Source: JBGOTP01 sp041476545
GTDB lineage: Bacteria; Acidobacteriota; Vicinamibacteria; Vicinamibacterales; CAVVIG01
Direction of reading: 5' to 3'
Length of the DNA: 17,673 nt
NCBI GenBank assembly: GCA_041476545.1
Contig: JBGOTP010000063.1
Coordinates: 1 to 17,673, forward strand
Positions 1 through 7,021 of this stretch are shown piece by piece. The stretch's first letter is position 1; every line of letters starts with the position of its first letter. The notes under the pieces are model-generated. The model was given only the letters and a program-made list of their open reading frames with translations, made no database searches and was not told the origin of the DNA. The position numbers and the translations under genes are program-made.

Positions 1-1
1 G

Positions 2-196
2 AAGTTCCTGCCGAAGGGCACGAAGGTCGTGGTGACCGCGCACTTCGACAACTCAACGGCGAACAAGAGCAATCCGGATCCGTCGGTGACCGTGCTCTAC
101 GGCGATCAGACGTGGGACGAAATGATGGCGGGCTATTTCACGTTCACGATTGAAGGCCGCGCGCGGAAGACTACGGCCGGCGCAGGAGTTCAGTAA
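2..196 (+). CDS. C-terminal end of a PHM-like copper/redoxin-type secreted protein (partial)
   Basis: This is an open frame that enters from outside the window and ends at TAA 194-196. The last 64 residues include KGTKVVVTAHFDNS and then GDQTWDEMMAGYF. The DEMMxGY motif near the C-terminus resembles the C-terminal domain of copper type II ascorbate-dependent monooxygenase-like proteins (peptidylglycine monooxygenase fold), where the Met is a copper ligand. In Acidobacteriota such domains often follow a redoxin or cytochrome domain, but nothing upstream is visible here. The stop overlaps the ATG of the next gene by one base (TAATG), so the two genes are probably cotranscribed and translationally coupled. 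The fold assignment rests on this short motif only. Confidence 0.7.
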   Translation, partial: KFLPKGTKVVVTAHFDNSTANKSNPDPSVTVLYGDQTWDEMMAGYFTFTIEGRARKTTAGAGVQ

Positions 197-1773
197 TGGC
201 GAAGCGCATCATCGCATCACGCGTGGCCACTGCGGCCCTGCTCGCCCTGGCGACGATGGCGGGGGCGGCCGTTGCCTTGCGCGGGGCTCAGGGAGGAACG
301 GACCAGTCCCGTCCGTCGGGAGGTGTGGTCGGGTCCCGGATTGAGGCGCCTCCTGCCCAGAGGCCGGTTCCCTCGTCGCCTGGTGCCATGGTGACCGGCC
401 CAATCGCCGCGGTCACCCCCGGCGATCCCAGCCACGACTATCCGTTCTATGCCGCAGCCGTGGATCTCAAGAGCCGCGGCTACGTCGAGGAGGAGTTCTT
501 CATCGAAGGCCGGGCCAACCGCTACACGACGCCGGCGGTAGCGACCGGCAGCGTCATCGACGGCGGTCATGCCTACAAGACGCGCATTGTCGTTCGCCGT
601 CCTGGGACGGCCGCGCGCTTCAACGGCACGGTGGTCGTCGAGTGGAACAACGTCACGGCCGGTCACGATCTCGACATCGACTGGTTTCAGACCAACGACT
701 ATCTGATGCGAACGGGGTTTGCCTGGGTCGGCGTCACACCGCAGCGGATCGGCGTCGAGGCGCTCAAGGTGTGGAACGCCAAGCGCTACGGCACGCTCGA
801 CGTGACGCAGGGCGGCACGCGGGCAAGCGACGAGTTGTCGTACGACATCTTCGCGCAGGCGGCGCAGGCGGTGCGGACGCCGGGTCGCGTGAATGTAATG
901 GGCGGATTGAGAGTGGAGCGGATCTTTGCCACGGGCCATTCGCAGTCGGCCAGTCGGCTGGCGACCTACGTCAATTCGGTCCATCCCCTCGCTCCCGTCT
1001 TCGATGCGGTCGTCGTGCACGGTGGCGGCGGACGCATTCGTACGGACCTCGGTAAGGTCAAGGTCTGGAAGCTGCTCTCAGAAACCGACGTGCTCAACGG
1101 TCAGGCCGCGAGTCGTCAGCCCGACACCGACTCGTTCCGCTCCTGGGAAGTTGCCGGTGATTCACACGTCGATCTGCAGTTTGTGACGTACTCGCGGAAG
1201 CTGTCGCAACGCGACGGCAGTCCCGTCGCTCCCGGATTCACGCCGGGCGGCGGCGGAGGCCGCGCGACCGCGCCGGCAGCATCAGCGGCGCCGCTCGGTC
1301 AAGGAACGCAGACGGCCGCGACCGGCAACGCGGGCGGATGCGATCGTCCGCCGTACAGCCACATTCCCTTCTACCAGGTGATGGATGCGGCGCTCGATCA
1401 TCTCGTGCGCTGGGTCAAGGACGGCAGACGGCCACCGAGCGCTACTCCGATCGACGTGTCCTCGGTCGGGCCGCCGGTCGTTGTGTCGCGCGATGCCGCG
1501 GGCAATGCGCTCGGGGGCATTCGCTTGTCGCAGCACGCGGTGCCGACGGCCGTGAACACGGGACAGAATTCCGGCCCTGGTTTCTGCCGCCTCAATGGAT
1601 CCTACGAGGTGTTTCCTGCCGCGACGCTCGCACGCCTGTATCCGACGCACGCCGGGTACGTCACCGCGGTCAGAGACGTGACGGAAGAGAATCTGAAGGC
1701 CGGCTACATTCTGAAGGCGGAGGCCGATGCGACCATCGCCGACGCCGAGAAGGCGGAAGTCGGCAAGCGATAG
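196..1773 (+). CDS. Secreted alpha/beta hydrolase domain-containing protein (Abhydrolase_10 type)
   Basis: This is a 525-residue protein with a cleavable-looking signal peptide (residues 1-28, basic start then Ala/Leu-rich). It is predicted to be a periplasmic or extracellular esterase-like hydrolase; the substrate is unknown. The nucleophile elbow GHSQSA places the catalytic Ser at residue 249. Asp298 (SETDVLNG) and His324 (GDSHVD) are the likely acid and base. The order and spacing fit the large alpha/beta hydrolase family often annotated as alpha/beta hydrolase domain-containing. A Gly-rich linker lies near residues 350-375 and a Cys-containing C-terminal region follows. The start at 196 is chosen because it overlaps the upstream stop (TAATG) and gives the signal peptide directly. 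The gene ends 14 bases before the convergent cupin gene, and no clear terminator hairpin separates them. Confidence 0.88.
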   Translation: MAKRIIASRVATAALLALATMAGAAVALRGAQGGTDQSRPSGGVVGSRIEAPPAQRPVPSSPGAMVTGPIAAVTPGDPSHDYPFYAAAVDLKSRGYVEEEFFIEGRANRYTTPAVATGSVIDGGHAYKTRIVVRRPGTAARFNGTVVVEWNNVTAGHDLDIDWFQTNDYLMRTGFAWVGVTPQRIGVEALKVWNAKRYGTLDVTQGGTRASDELSYDIFAQAAQAVRTPGRVNVMGGLRVERIFATGHSQSASRLATYVNSVHPLAPVFDAVVVHGGGGRIRTDLGKVKVWKLLSETDVLNGQAASRQPDTDSFRSWEVAGDSHVDLQFVTYSRKLSQRDGSPVAPGFTPGGGGGRATAPAASAAPLGQGTQTAATGNAGGCDRPPYSHIPFYQVMDAALDHLVRWVKDGRRPPSATPIDVSSVGPPVVVSRDAAGNALGGIRLSQHAVPTAVNTGQNSGPGFCRLNGSYEVFPAATLARLYPTHAGYVTAVRDVTEENLKAGYILKAEADATIADAEKAEVGKR

Positions 1774-1787
1774 AGATCACCGTTGTG

Positions 1788-2327
1788 TCATTTGGTTGGT
1801 ACCACGAACCGGACTTCGAGATACGTGACCGAGCCGTCGACGTCCTTGTACCAGTGCGGTGTGTCGGCGGGAACCAGGATCACGTCGCCCTTCGTCACAT
1901 GGCGGGAGACGCCGCCTTCAATTGTCGCCGGCCCGGTTCCTCTCACAATCTTGCCGCCCGTGACGACCGTGGCCGAGCCGTCGATGATGTGATGGAGTTC
2001 GGTGTTGCCCGCGTGCGTCAGCGGCGTGGCGCCCGTGGTCCGGCGCACGACGTTGATCTGGTACTGGTCGGTGGTCGCGAAGTTGGCCGATATCTGGGCT
2101 CCGGCCGCCGCCCGTCCGGCCGCGTCCTTCAGTGTCGCCATCAGCTCGGCGTCGCTCTTGTAGATGGCGGGCGACCCCGCTGGCGGGGCGGCGGGGGGCG
2201 TCTGGGCCGCCGCGCCTCTGCCGCCTGCTCGTCCCGCGGCCGGCGCGGCCGGTTGTTGCGCAATCGCAAACACGCCGCCGGTGAGAGTGAGGGTCACTAG
2301 CGCAGCCGCGAAGACAGGTCGTCTCAT
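1788..2327 (-). CDS. Secreted cupin-domain protein
   Basis: This 179-residue protein has a signal peptide (residues 1-24, ending AIAQQ), then a low-complexity Ala/Pro/Gly/Arg linker (26-52), then a single cupin domain (about 95-175). Candidate metal ligands are His105, Glu110 and His112 in motif 1 (THAGNTELHH) and His158 in motif 2 (VPADTPHWY). The family includes small dioxygenases, isomerases and sugar-binding proteins, so the reaction cannot be named. The start is fixed by a strong ribosome-binding site, GGTAGGAGG on the minus strand (2333-2341), a few bases before the ATG. It is transcribed away from the FHA-phosphatase operon, and the 69-bp divergent region between them probably holds both promoters. 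Confidence 0.87.
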   Translation of the reverse strand: MRRPVFAAALVTLTLTGGVFAIAQQPAAPAAGRAGGRGAAAQTPPAAPPAGSPAIYKSDAELMATLKDAAGRAAAGAQISANFATTDQYQINVVRRTTGATPLTHAGNTELHHIIDGSATVVTGGKIVRGTGPATIEGGVSRHVTKGDVILVPADTPHWYKDVDGSVTYLEVRFVVPTK

Positions 2328-2373
2328 CGTGTCCTCCTACCGGAAACGAGCCGGCGCCACAGTATCGGCGCAG

Positions 2374-2379
2374 TATAAT
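2374..2379 (+). promoter_or_regulatory. Candidate -10 box (TATAAT) for the FHA-phosphatase operon
   Basis: An exact TATAAT lies 17 bases before the ATG at 2397, in the divergent region between the cupin gene and the small unknown gene. No convincing -35 hexamer is seen 16-18 bases upstream, where the sequence is GC-rich (about 2351-2356). The short leader would leave little room for a ribosome-binding site. Treat it as a candidate only. Confidence 0.4.
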
Positions 2380-2396
2380 CCACACGAAGCTCGACC

Positions 2397-2705
2397 ATGA
2401 CGGATGCTGGCCATCGACTCTGGCGGTTGCGGAAACAGTACCAATCGATTGACGCCGCTCTCACGGTGGAGGGCTCTGCTGCCGGCCGCCACTCCGACAG
2501 CATCGGGCTTGGTGGCGCCGCCGGCGGATCCGCGATGGACGCTGGAGGCAGCGGCGTCGGCAGCGGCCCTGGCGTGGTCCTCCAGTTTCTGTTGAGCGGC
2601 GAGGTCGTGTACACGCGTCGATGGCCGACTCGCGAGCTGGCGATGGAGGATGCGACGGCCAGGCGATCGGCGCTCGAGCGCGAGGGATGGATGCCACACT
2701 GGTGA
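2397..2705 (+). CDS. Small conserved-looking hypothetical protein coupled to the FHA phosphatase
   Basis: The protein has 102 residues and no recognised domain. The N-terminus (RLWRLRKQYQSIDAAL) and the C-terminus (VVLQFLLSGEVVYTRRWPTR, then an acidic/basic helix ending in REGWMPHW) look like folded protein. A Gly/Ala/Ser-rich middle (26-57) separates them. The C-terminal part, with FxxxGEVVYTRRWPTR followed by ExAxxxxxALEREGW, resembles small hypothetical proteins seen in Acidobacteriota, from memory only. The stop codon (TGA 2703-2705) shares its last base with the ATG of the phosphatase gene, so the two are probably translated as a unit. A role as a partner or regulator of the phosphatase is inferred from this coupling alone. 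Confidence 0.65.
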   Translation: MTDAGHRLWRLRKQYQSIDAALTVEGSAAGRHSDSIGLGGAAGGSAMDAGGSGVGSGPGVVLQFLLSGEVVYTRRWPTRELAMEDATARRSALEREGWMPHW

Positions 2706-4252
2706 TGATCCAACTCGAAATCTTCGACACGGCGGGGCGGCGGACCGTGGCCGTCGAGGTGGTGCCCTTCAGCATCGGGCGCAGCTCGGAGAACCAGCTC
2801 CAGCTGTCCGACGCACAGGTGTCGCGGAATCACGCGGAGCTGACCAAGCACGAGGACGGCTGGCGCATCCGCGACTGCGGGTCGCGCTTCGGCACCTACG
2901 TGAACGACGAGGCCATTCAGGAGGCGTCGTTTGGCCCCGGGGACCGGATCCGCATCGGTCAGACCGAATTCCGCATCGCCGAAGGAGAGTCGAGCGTCTT
3001 CGCCTCGGGGACCTTCAACTTCCAGCAGATGAATGCGCTCCTCGGCGGACTGCGCGCGCTCGGGTCTTCCGGAGTATTGGACGAAGTGCTGGCGATCGTG
3101 CTCGACAGCGCGCTCGAGGTGACCGGTGCCGAGCGGGGCTTCATTCTGATGCCCGATAGCGCGGGTCAGCTCGTGCGGACGGTGGCCCGCGCGCGGGGCC
3201 GCATTTCGCTGCCAAGCGCGCAGACGAGTCGTCGCATTCCCGAGGAAGTTTTCGCCACCGGCCGCGACCGCATCGTCACGGACCTGCAGGACGAGGCGCA
3301 CGCCGCGTTTCACAGCGGCACCGTCGCGCTCGGCATCCGTCACGTGCTGTGCACGCCCTTGAACGTGACGGCGTTCGGATCGCAGACCGAGACGCGACGC
3401 ATCGGCGTGCTCTATCTCGACAGCCGCGAGCGCGGATATCTCCAGCACGTCGACCTCCTGCACGCGCTGGCGGCGGAGGCGTCGGTCGTCATCGAGAACG
3501 CGCGGCTGTATCGTGAGGTGGTGCAGAACGAGCGCGCGGAACAGGAGCTGCGCATCGCGGCGGAGATTCAGCAGGCGCTGCTGCCGCCCGCCGAGCACGT
3601 GTGCGAGGCCGCCGAGCTTGCGGCCATCACGACGCCATGCCGGTCGGTCGGCGGTGACTTCTTCGAATATGTTTCGAACGAGGATGGCGGCATCTCGTTT
3701 GCGGTGGGCGACGTGGCGGGAAAGGGCACGTCGGCCGCGCTGCTGACGGCGGTCGTGCAGGGGCTGTTCGCGGCGGAGGCCGAGCTGACGGGCTTGCCGT
3801 CGAGCGTGCTGGGGCGCATCAATCGCGCGCTCTGCCGGCGCGCGGTGGCCGCGCGATTCGTCACGGCCTTCTACGGTCAGATTACTCGCGACGGCCGGTT
3901 GCGGTACTGCAACGCGGGGCACAATCCGCCGTTCCTGATGTCGGTAGCAGGGGCGAGCCGCCTGGAGGCGGGGGGGCCGCCCCTCGGTCTCTTCGATCAC
4001 GTGGTGTTTGAAGCTGGCGAAAGCGAATTCCGCTCCGGCGATCTGCTGGTGCTCTTCAGCGACGGTGTCACCGAGGCCGAGAACGCCGAGGGAGAAGAGT
4101 TCGGCGACGAGCGCCTCGCCGCCTGTATCAGTGCCGTGCGGTCCGGATCCAGCGTGCAAGTGCGTGATGCTGTTGAGCGGGCGGTTCGAGCGTTCTGCGG
4201 GTCGACCCCGGTCCGCGACGACATCACCGTGATGATCCTCCGCGGCTGTTAA
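2705..4252 (+). CDS. FHA-GAF-SpoIIE/PP2C serine phosphatase (RsbU-like)
   Basis: This is a 515-residue cytoplasmic signalling protein. An FHA domain (about 1-95) has the phosphothreonine-binding signature: Gly25-Arg26 in SIGRSSEN, SRNH (40-43) and GTYVN (64-68). A GAF domain follows (about 115-270), then a linker helix (270-300) and a SpoIIE-type PP2C phosphatase domain (about 305-513). Metal-binding aspartates are present in GGDFFEY (Asp318), GDVAGKG (Asp336), FSDGVTE (Asp453) and RDDIT (505-506), so the domain looks active. It likely removes phosphate from a Ser on an anti-sigma-factor antagonist, with GAF and FHA sensing ligand and phosphoprotein. I choose the ATG at 2705 because it overlaps the upstream stop (TGATG). 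An in-frame ATG at 2687 would add six residues, but its only purine-rich leader directly abuts it. Confidence 0.9.
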   Translation: MIQLEIFDTAGRRTVAVEVVPFSIGRSSENQLQLSDAQVSRNHAELTKHEDGWRIRDCGSRFGTYVNDEAIQEASFGPGDRIRIGQTEFRIAEGESSVFASGTFNFQQMNALLGGLRALGSSGVLDEVLAIVLDSALEVTGAERGFILMPDSAGQLVRTVARARGRISLPSAQTSRRIPEEVFATGRDRIVTDLQDEAHAAFHSGTVALGIRHVLCTPLNVTAFGSQTETRRIGVLYLDSRERGYLQHVDLLHALAAEASVVIENARLYREVVQNERAEQELRIAAEIQQALLPPAEHVCEAAELAAITTPCRSVGGDFFEYVSNEDGGISFAVGDVAGKGTSAALLTAVVQGLFAAEAELTGLPSSVLGRINRALCRRAVAARFVTAFYGQITRDGRLRYCNAGHNPPFLMSVAGASRLEAGGPPLGLFDHVVFEAGESEFRSGDLLVLFSDGVTEAENAEGEEFGDERLAACISAVRSGSSVQVRDAVERAVRAFCGSTPVRDDITVMILRGC

Positions 4253-4260
4253 CCAGCCCC

Positions 4261-4799
4261 ATGAACATGAAGGGCGAGGCCCTCGTGGTGGCGCCGGCGA
4301 CGCAACACGACCTGCAGGATCGGCTGATGATGCTCGCGGCCGCGTCCCGCTCGTTGCTGGTGTCTCCACGCGTGGAGGACGTCCTGCCGGCCACTCTGGC
4401 GCTGGCCGCCGAGATGGTGACCGCCGACGGGTACGCGGTGTGGCAGGTGCACGAAGGCGCCTGGCGCGTCGCGGCCTCGCGGGGCATTTCGGAAACCTTC
4501 GCGGCGACCACGCTGGTGTCCCTGCGGCGCGGGGTGATCGTCGCCCTTACCGATATCGACGTCACCACCGTTTCACGGAGGTGGAAACACAGATCGCCCT
4601 GGCGCTCGGCAATCTCGCGTCCGCGGCGCTGACGACCGCCGAGTTGTACGATGCGCAGCGGCACAATCGCCGGCAGTCGGATTTCCTCGCGGAAGCGGCA
4701 TCAGTGCTGGCGAAGTCGCTGGACTACCGCGCCACGCTGACACGCGTTGCCGGTCTCGCCGTGCCCCACATCGCCGGCTGGAACGAGTCGATGTTCTGA
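4261..4799 (+). pseudogene. Broken multi-GAF sensor gene (frameshift, internal loss, 3' truncation)
   Basis: Two overlapping frames together encode one GAF sensor. The first (from ATG 4261) gives LQDRLMMLAAASRSLL and DGYAVWQVHEGAWRVAASRG, the normal start of a GAF domain. Family-like sequence then resumes in the next frame at about 4550 with RFTEVETQIALALGNLASAA and LYDAQRHNRRQSDFLAEAAS, the end of that GAF and the start of a second. Restoring one T near 4549 (GCCCTT-ACC) rejoins the frames as ...VIVALYRYRRHHRFTEVE. About 25-30 residues normally found in the middle of the GAF domain also appear missing before LVSLRRG. The frame stops shortly after VPHIAGW, so the rest of the second GAF and any output domain (kinase or phosphatase) are gone. 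It sits 8 bases after the FHA-GAF-PP2C gene and was probably part of the same signalling operon. Confidence 0.72.
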
Positions 4800-4800
4800 G

Positions 4801-6159
4801 CTACATCGGATGCGCCATCCTGGCGTTCCACATACGCCCACTGCCGGCCGGACGCAGGCGCAGGAACAGACGAAACGAGACGGGGCGGCCGTAGCCGCCC
4901 GTCCGCAGGACGTCAGGCACGCGGTACACGCTGAGGTCGCCGCCGAGTCCCAGTTCCAATCCTCTACCGCGACCGACATCGCGCACACCGCCAATCGTCA
5001 GCGCCAGGAGCGTGCCGTGTCGATCGATGGGCTGTGGTGTCGCGGGGAGCTGGCCCGTCAGCAGCAGGGACATCTCCGGCTCGTGCGCCTCGAATCGTCC
5101 ATACACCGTGTTCAGGCCGGTGCGCCGAGTGGCCTCGGTGAAGAAGCTGCCATGGTGATCCGCATTCGTCCGGTTGACGCCGACGCCCGCGGTCACGGCG
5201 GTGAAGTCCGCGTCCTGCCGCCGCAACCACGATCCGGAGATCGTCGTGCGCACCACATCCACGGGATCCAACGCCTCCGGGTTGTTCAGGAACCCGCTCG
5301 ACGCCTGAAACTCCCACTCGGCGTTCGGCCGAAACCACACGCGGCTCGATACCGAATCGAGCGGACCAAGATCGAGATTCCATCGGTGTTCATCCGGCTC
5401 CCGTCCGTTGAAGAGCGATCCCTCAACCGTCCACGGACCGTGATCGACGGCGGCGGTCACGACGCCGTACGAAATGTGCGTCGAATCGAACGTGTGATGG
5501 CCGAGCGGCGCCGTGGGATTCTCGGCCGCGGACGCCCGGTGCATGAACGCCACCGGACCGAGCGCGGGTTCGCCCGCTGGACCTCCGGCGATCGTGAGCC
5601 CGGTGGTCCCGCCAAGGGGCGTGCGCCACACACCGGCCAGCTGCATGAAGAAGTCGTGTGGATGCTGGCGATCGACGACCGGCCGGCCGTCGAGTGATTC
5701 GCCAGACTGGAACAGTTCCGCGTAACCCTTCCGCCCAACCGTCACCGGGTCGAGACTGACCATGGTCGTGAACGTGAGGTGCTGGTGCCCGATCGGCCGT
5801 CCCCACATGCCCATCCACCAGTTGGGCGCCTTCACTTCCGCGTGGCCGCCACGCGCCCCTCCCTGATGGTTGAAGAGCCCGAACACGATGCCGTCCTGCA
5901 TGAAGTGCCAGCCGCGGGACGTGCCCATGTCCATGTCCATATTCATGTTCATGTGGTCGTGATCGTGGCCGGCAGGCTCCTGCGGAGGTGAGGTTGTCGG
6001 GTCCGCGGGCGGAGTGGCCGGGGGAGTCTGAGGCTGACCAGTCGGAGACTGACCAGGAGTTGGGGTTGTCGGTGGCGCCGCTGGTGGAGGGGTCTGGCCG
6101 TGAGCGACGGCCCCGAACAACAAGGCAGACAAGACGAGCGAGAAGACGAAGGATTTCAT
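4801..6159 (-). CDS. Exported beta-barrel-like protein with His/Met-rich metal-binding segment
   Basis: This 452-residue protein has a signal peptide (1-21) and a Pro/Thr/Gln-rich linker (22-63). Residues 65-79 (HDHDHMNMNMDMDMG) form a typical copper- or silver-binding His/Met cluster. The rest is rich in aromatic and alternating polar residues, with repeated amphipathic stretches, HQHLTFTTMVSLDP and DRQHPHDFFMQLAG, as in outer-membrane barrel proteins encoded near copper or heavy-metal resistance genes. No characterised family name can be given. The ATG is supported by GGAG five bases upstream. It lies downstream of the Cys/His-rich exported protein on the same strand, with hairpin repeats between them, and together they suggest metal handling in the envelope. 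Metal specificity is inference. Confidence 0.78.
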   Translation of the reverse strand: MKSFVFSLVLSALLFGAVAHGQTPPPAAPPTTPTPGQSPTGQPQTPPATPPADPTTSPPQEPAGHDHDHMNMNMDMDMGTSRGWHFMQDGIVFGLFNHQGGARGGHAEVKAPNWWMGMWGRPIGHQHLTFTTMVSLDPVTVGRKGYAELFQSGESLDGRPVVDRQHPHDFFMQLAGVWRTPLGGTTGLTIAGGPAGEPALGPVAFMHRASAAENPTAPLGHHTFDSTHISYGVVTAAVDHGPWTVEGSLFNGREPDEHRWNLDLGPLDSVSSRVWFRPNAEWEFQASSGFLNNPEALDPVDVVRTTISGSWLRRQDADFTAVTAGVGVNRTNADHHGSFFTEATRRTGLNTVYGRFEAHEPEMSLLLTGQLPATPQPIDRHGTLLALTIGGVRDVGRGRGLELGLGGDLSVYRVPDVLRTGGYGRPVSFRLFLRLRPAGSGRMWNARMAHPM

Positions 6160-6172
6160 GACATCTCCGGAT

Positions 6173-6239
6173 TGACGTAGCGTCCGGCTCGAGCCAGACG
6201 GTCTGATGATTGGACGTAGCGTCCGGCTTTAGCCGGACG
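6173..6239. repeat. Tandem pair of GTAGCG hairpin repeats
   Basis: There are two copies of the same inverted-repeat unit, 39 bases apart. Copy 1 (6181-6200) pairs CGTCCGGCTC with GAGCCAGACG (one mismatch). Copy 2 (6220-6239) pairs CGTCCGGCT with AGCCGGACG perfectly around a 2-base loop. Each is preceded by GACGTAG. They fill the gap between the Cys/His-rich gene and the barrel-like gene, on the transcript of both. A relative lies at 8164-8197. Such short palindromic extragenic repeats are typical of scattered REP-like elements; here they could attenuate or stabilise the downstream message. Confidence 0.7.
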
Positions 6240-6247
6240 TTCTCTTG

Positions 6248-6670
6248 TCAGATCCGGAGGGGAAGAGAAGACGAGGCGAGCGACGCTGAGAGGGAATCGC
6301 GATCGAATGGCCGCGTGCGATCGCTCGAGCGCGACAGACCAGCGTGGATTGATGCGAGTTCGACGATCGCGACAGTGACGCCCGGGACGCCCGGCAAACG
6401 GCTCGCCTTCCCGCTGTCTCGCACCGGCGCGTTCAGGGCCGCGATTTCGCTCGGGTCGCCATCATTGTGGTTGCAGGCGGTCGGATGGGGTTCCACACGT
6501 GACGAGGGGGACTGACTGACGGCGCCCGGCTGCCCGTGGCAGGCATGCCCGAGTGCCTTCGCTGGTGCCTGTCGCACGGCGTGACACGCATGACCGCACG
6601 GCGCCGCAGCGGCCTGCAGCAGGAGTACGCACGACATGGCCAGAGCCATCACCCGCGCCATGCACATCAT
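6248..6670 (-). CDS. Small exported Cys/His-rich protein, probably metal-related
   Basis: The protein has 140 residues with a hydrophobic N-terminal segment (residues 8-23) that looks like a signal peptide. After it come closely spaced Cys/His motifs: PCGHACH (24-30), GHACH (41-45) and CNHND (66-70). The remainder is Ser/Arg-rich and ends in LPLRI. I do not recognise a named family. Short Cys/His proteins of this form occur beside copper or other metal efflux genes. Three ATG codons (6670, 6667, 6661) are possible starts and no clear ribosome-binding site separates them. On the minus strand the 187-bp structured repeat ends about 30 bases before the ATG and could be its promoter or leader. 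It is followed by the His/Met-rich barrel protein. Confidence 0.6.
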   Translation of the reverse strand: MMCMARVMALAMSCVLLLQAAAAPCGHACHAVRQAPAKALGHACHGQPGAVSQSPSSRVEPHPTACNHNDGDPSEIAALNAPVRDSGKASRLPGVPGVTVAIVELASIHAGLSRSSDRTRPFDRDSLSASLASSSLPLRI

Positions 6671-6700
6671 GATACCGCGGTTTAGCGGGGCTCACCACGC

Positions 6701-6887
6701 CGGCGCCGGGCCCGTTTGCTCCCGCGAACCGGTTCGACGACGCGGGAAATCACACCTTCGCGCTCTGTTGGTGGAATGCGGCACCTCCGTGAGGTGCCGC
6801 GGACTTTGGCGCTGCGGTGCGATTTCCCATCTGGCGCGTGAGACGCGTCGCTCACACGGTTCGCGTGAACAAACGACCCCGGCGCCG
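6701..6887. repeat. 187-bp foldable repeat, copy A
   Basis: The core 6716-6872 matches 8261-8417 without gaps, with about 13 differences in 157 bases. The ends form a 30-bp imperfect inverted repeat (6701-6730 with 6858-6887, four mismatches). Inside it, GGGAAATCACACC pairs with GGTGCGATTTCCC (one mismatch). At the centre, GCGGCACCTC and GAGGTGCCGC form a perfect 10-bp stem around CGT. A side hairpin lies at GGCGCGT-GAG-ACGCGTC (one G-T pair). There is no transposase and no conserved coding: differences between the copies change most affected codons in the open frames. It fills most of the 351-bp gap between the Cys/His-rich gene and the phosphatase gene. Confidence 0.85.
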
Positions 6888-6928
6888 TTCTGACGCCCCA
6901 CATTGCGCTCCACGTACATCGGCGTCGC

Positions 6929-6980
6929 TGCGCGCGTTTTTCCGCGCGAGTTCATCGTGGCGTGGCCTCGAGTCGTCCCA
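6929..6980 (-). repeat. Dispersed GGGACGACTC repeat, copy 1
   Basis: Read on the minus strand this contains GGGACGACTC, then GGCC, CGCC and CGATGAAC, then a hairpin GCGCG-GAAAAA-CGCGC. The same order of blocks recurs at 12976-13027 (plus strand) and 13264-13306 (minus strand). It lies directly beside copy A of the 187-bp repeat, but no such sequence is seen beside copy B. Function unknown. Confidence 0.55.
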
Positions 6981-7021
6981 TCCGCCGGACGGGGCATCCC
7001 ACGCCCGGTTCTTCGATTGCG

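Noticed and set aside
2324..4369. 681-residue open frame on the minus strand, antisense to the FHA-GAF-PP2C gene
   Set aside because: It is an Arg/His/Ala-rich shadow frame over a gene with clear FHA, GAF and PP2C motifs; it has no domain, start signal or conserved pattern of its own.
4747..5697. 316-residue plus-strand frame opposite the barrel-like gene
   Set aside because: Its composition is random-like and it lacks a start context. The minus-strand gene has a signal peptide, a ribosome-binding site and metal motifs.
6701..6887. Integron attC-like recombination site
   Set aside because: The foldable shape is suggestive, but the required GTTRRRY and RYYYAAC core sites are not found in the expected places and no integrase is present.
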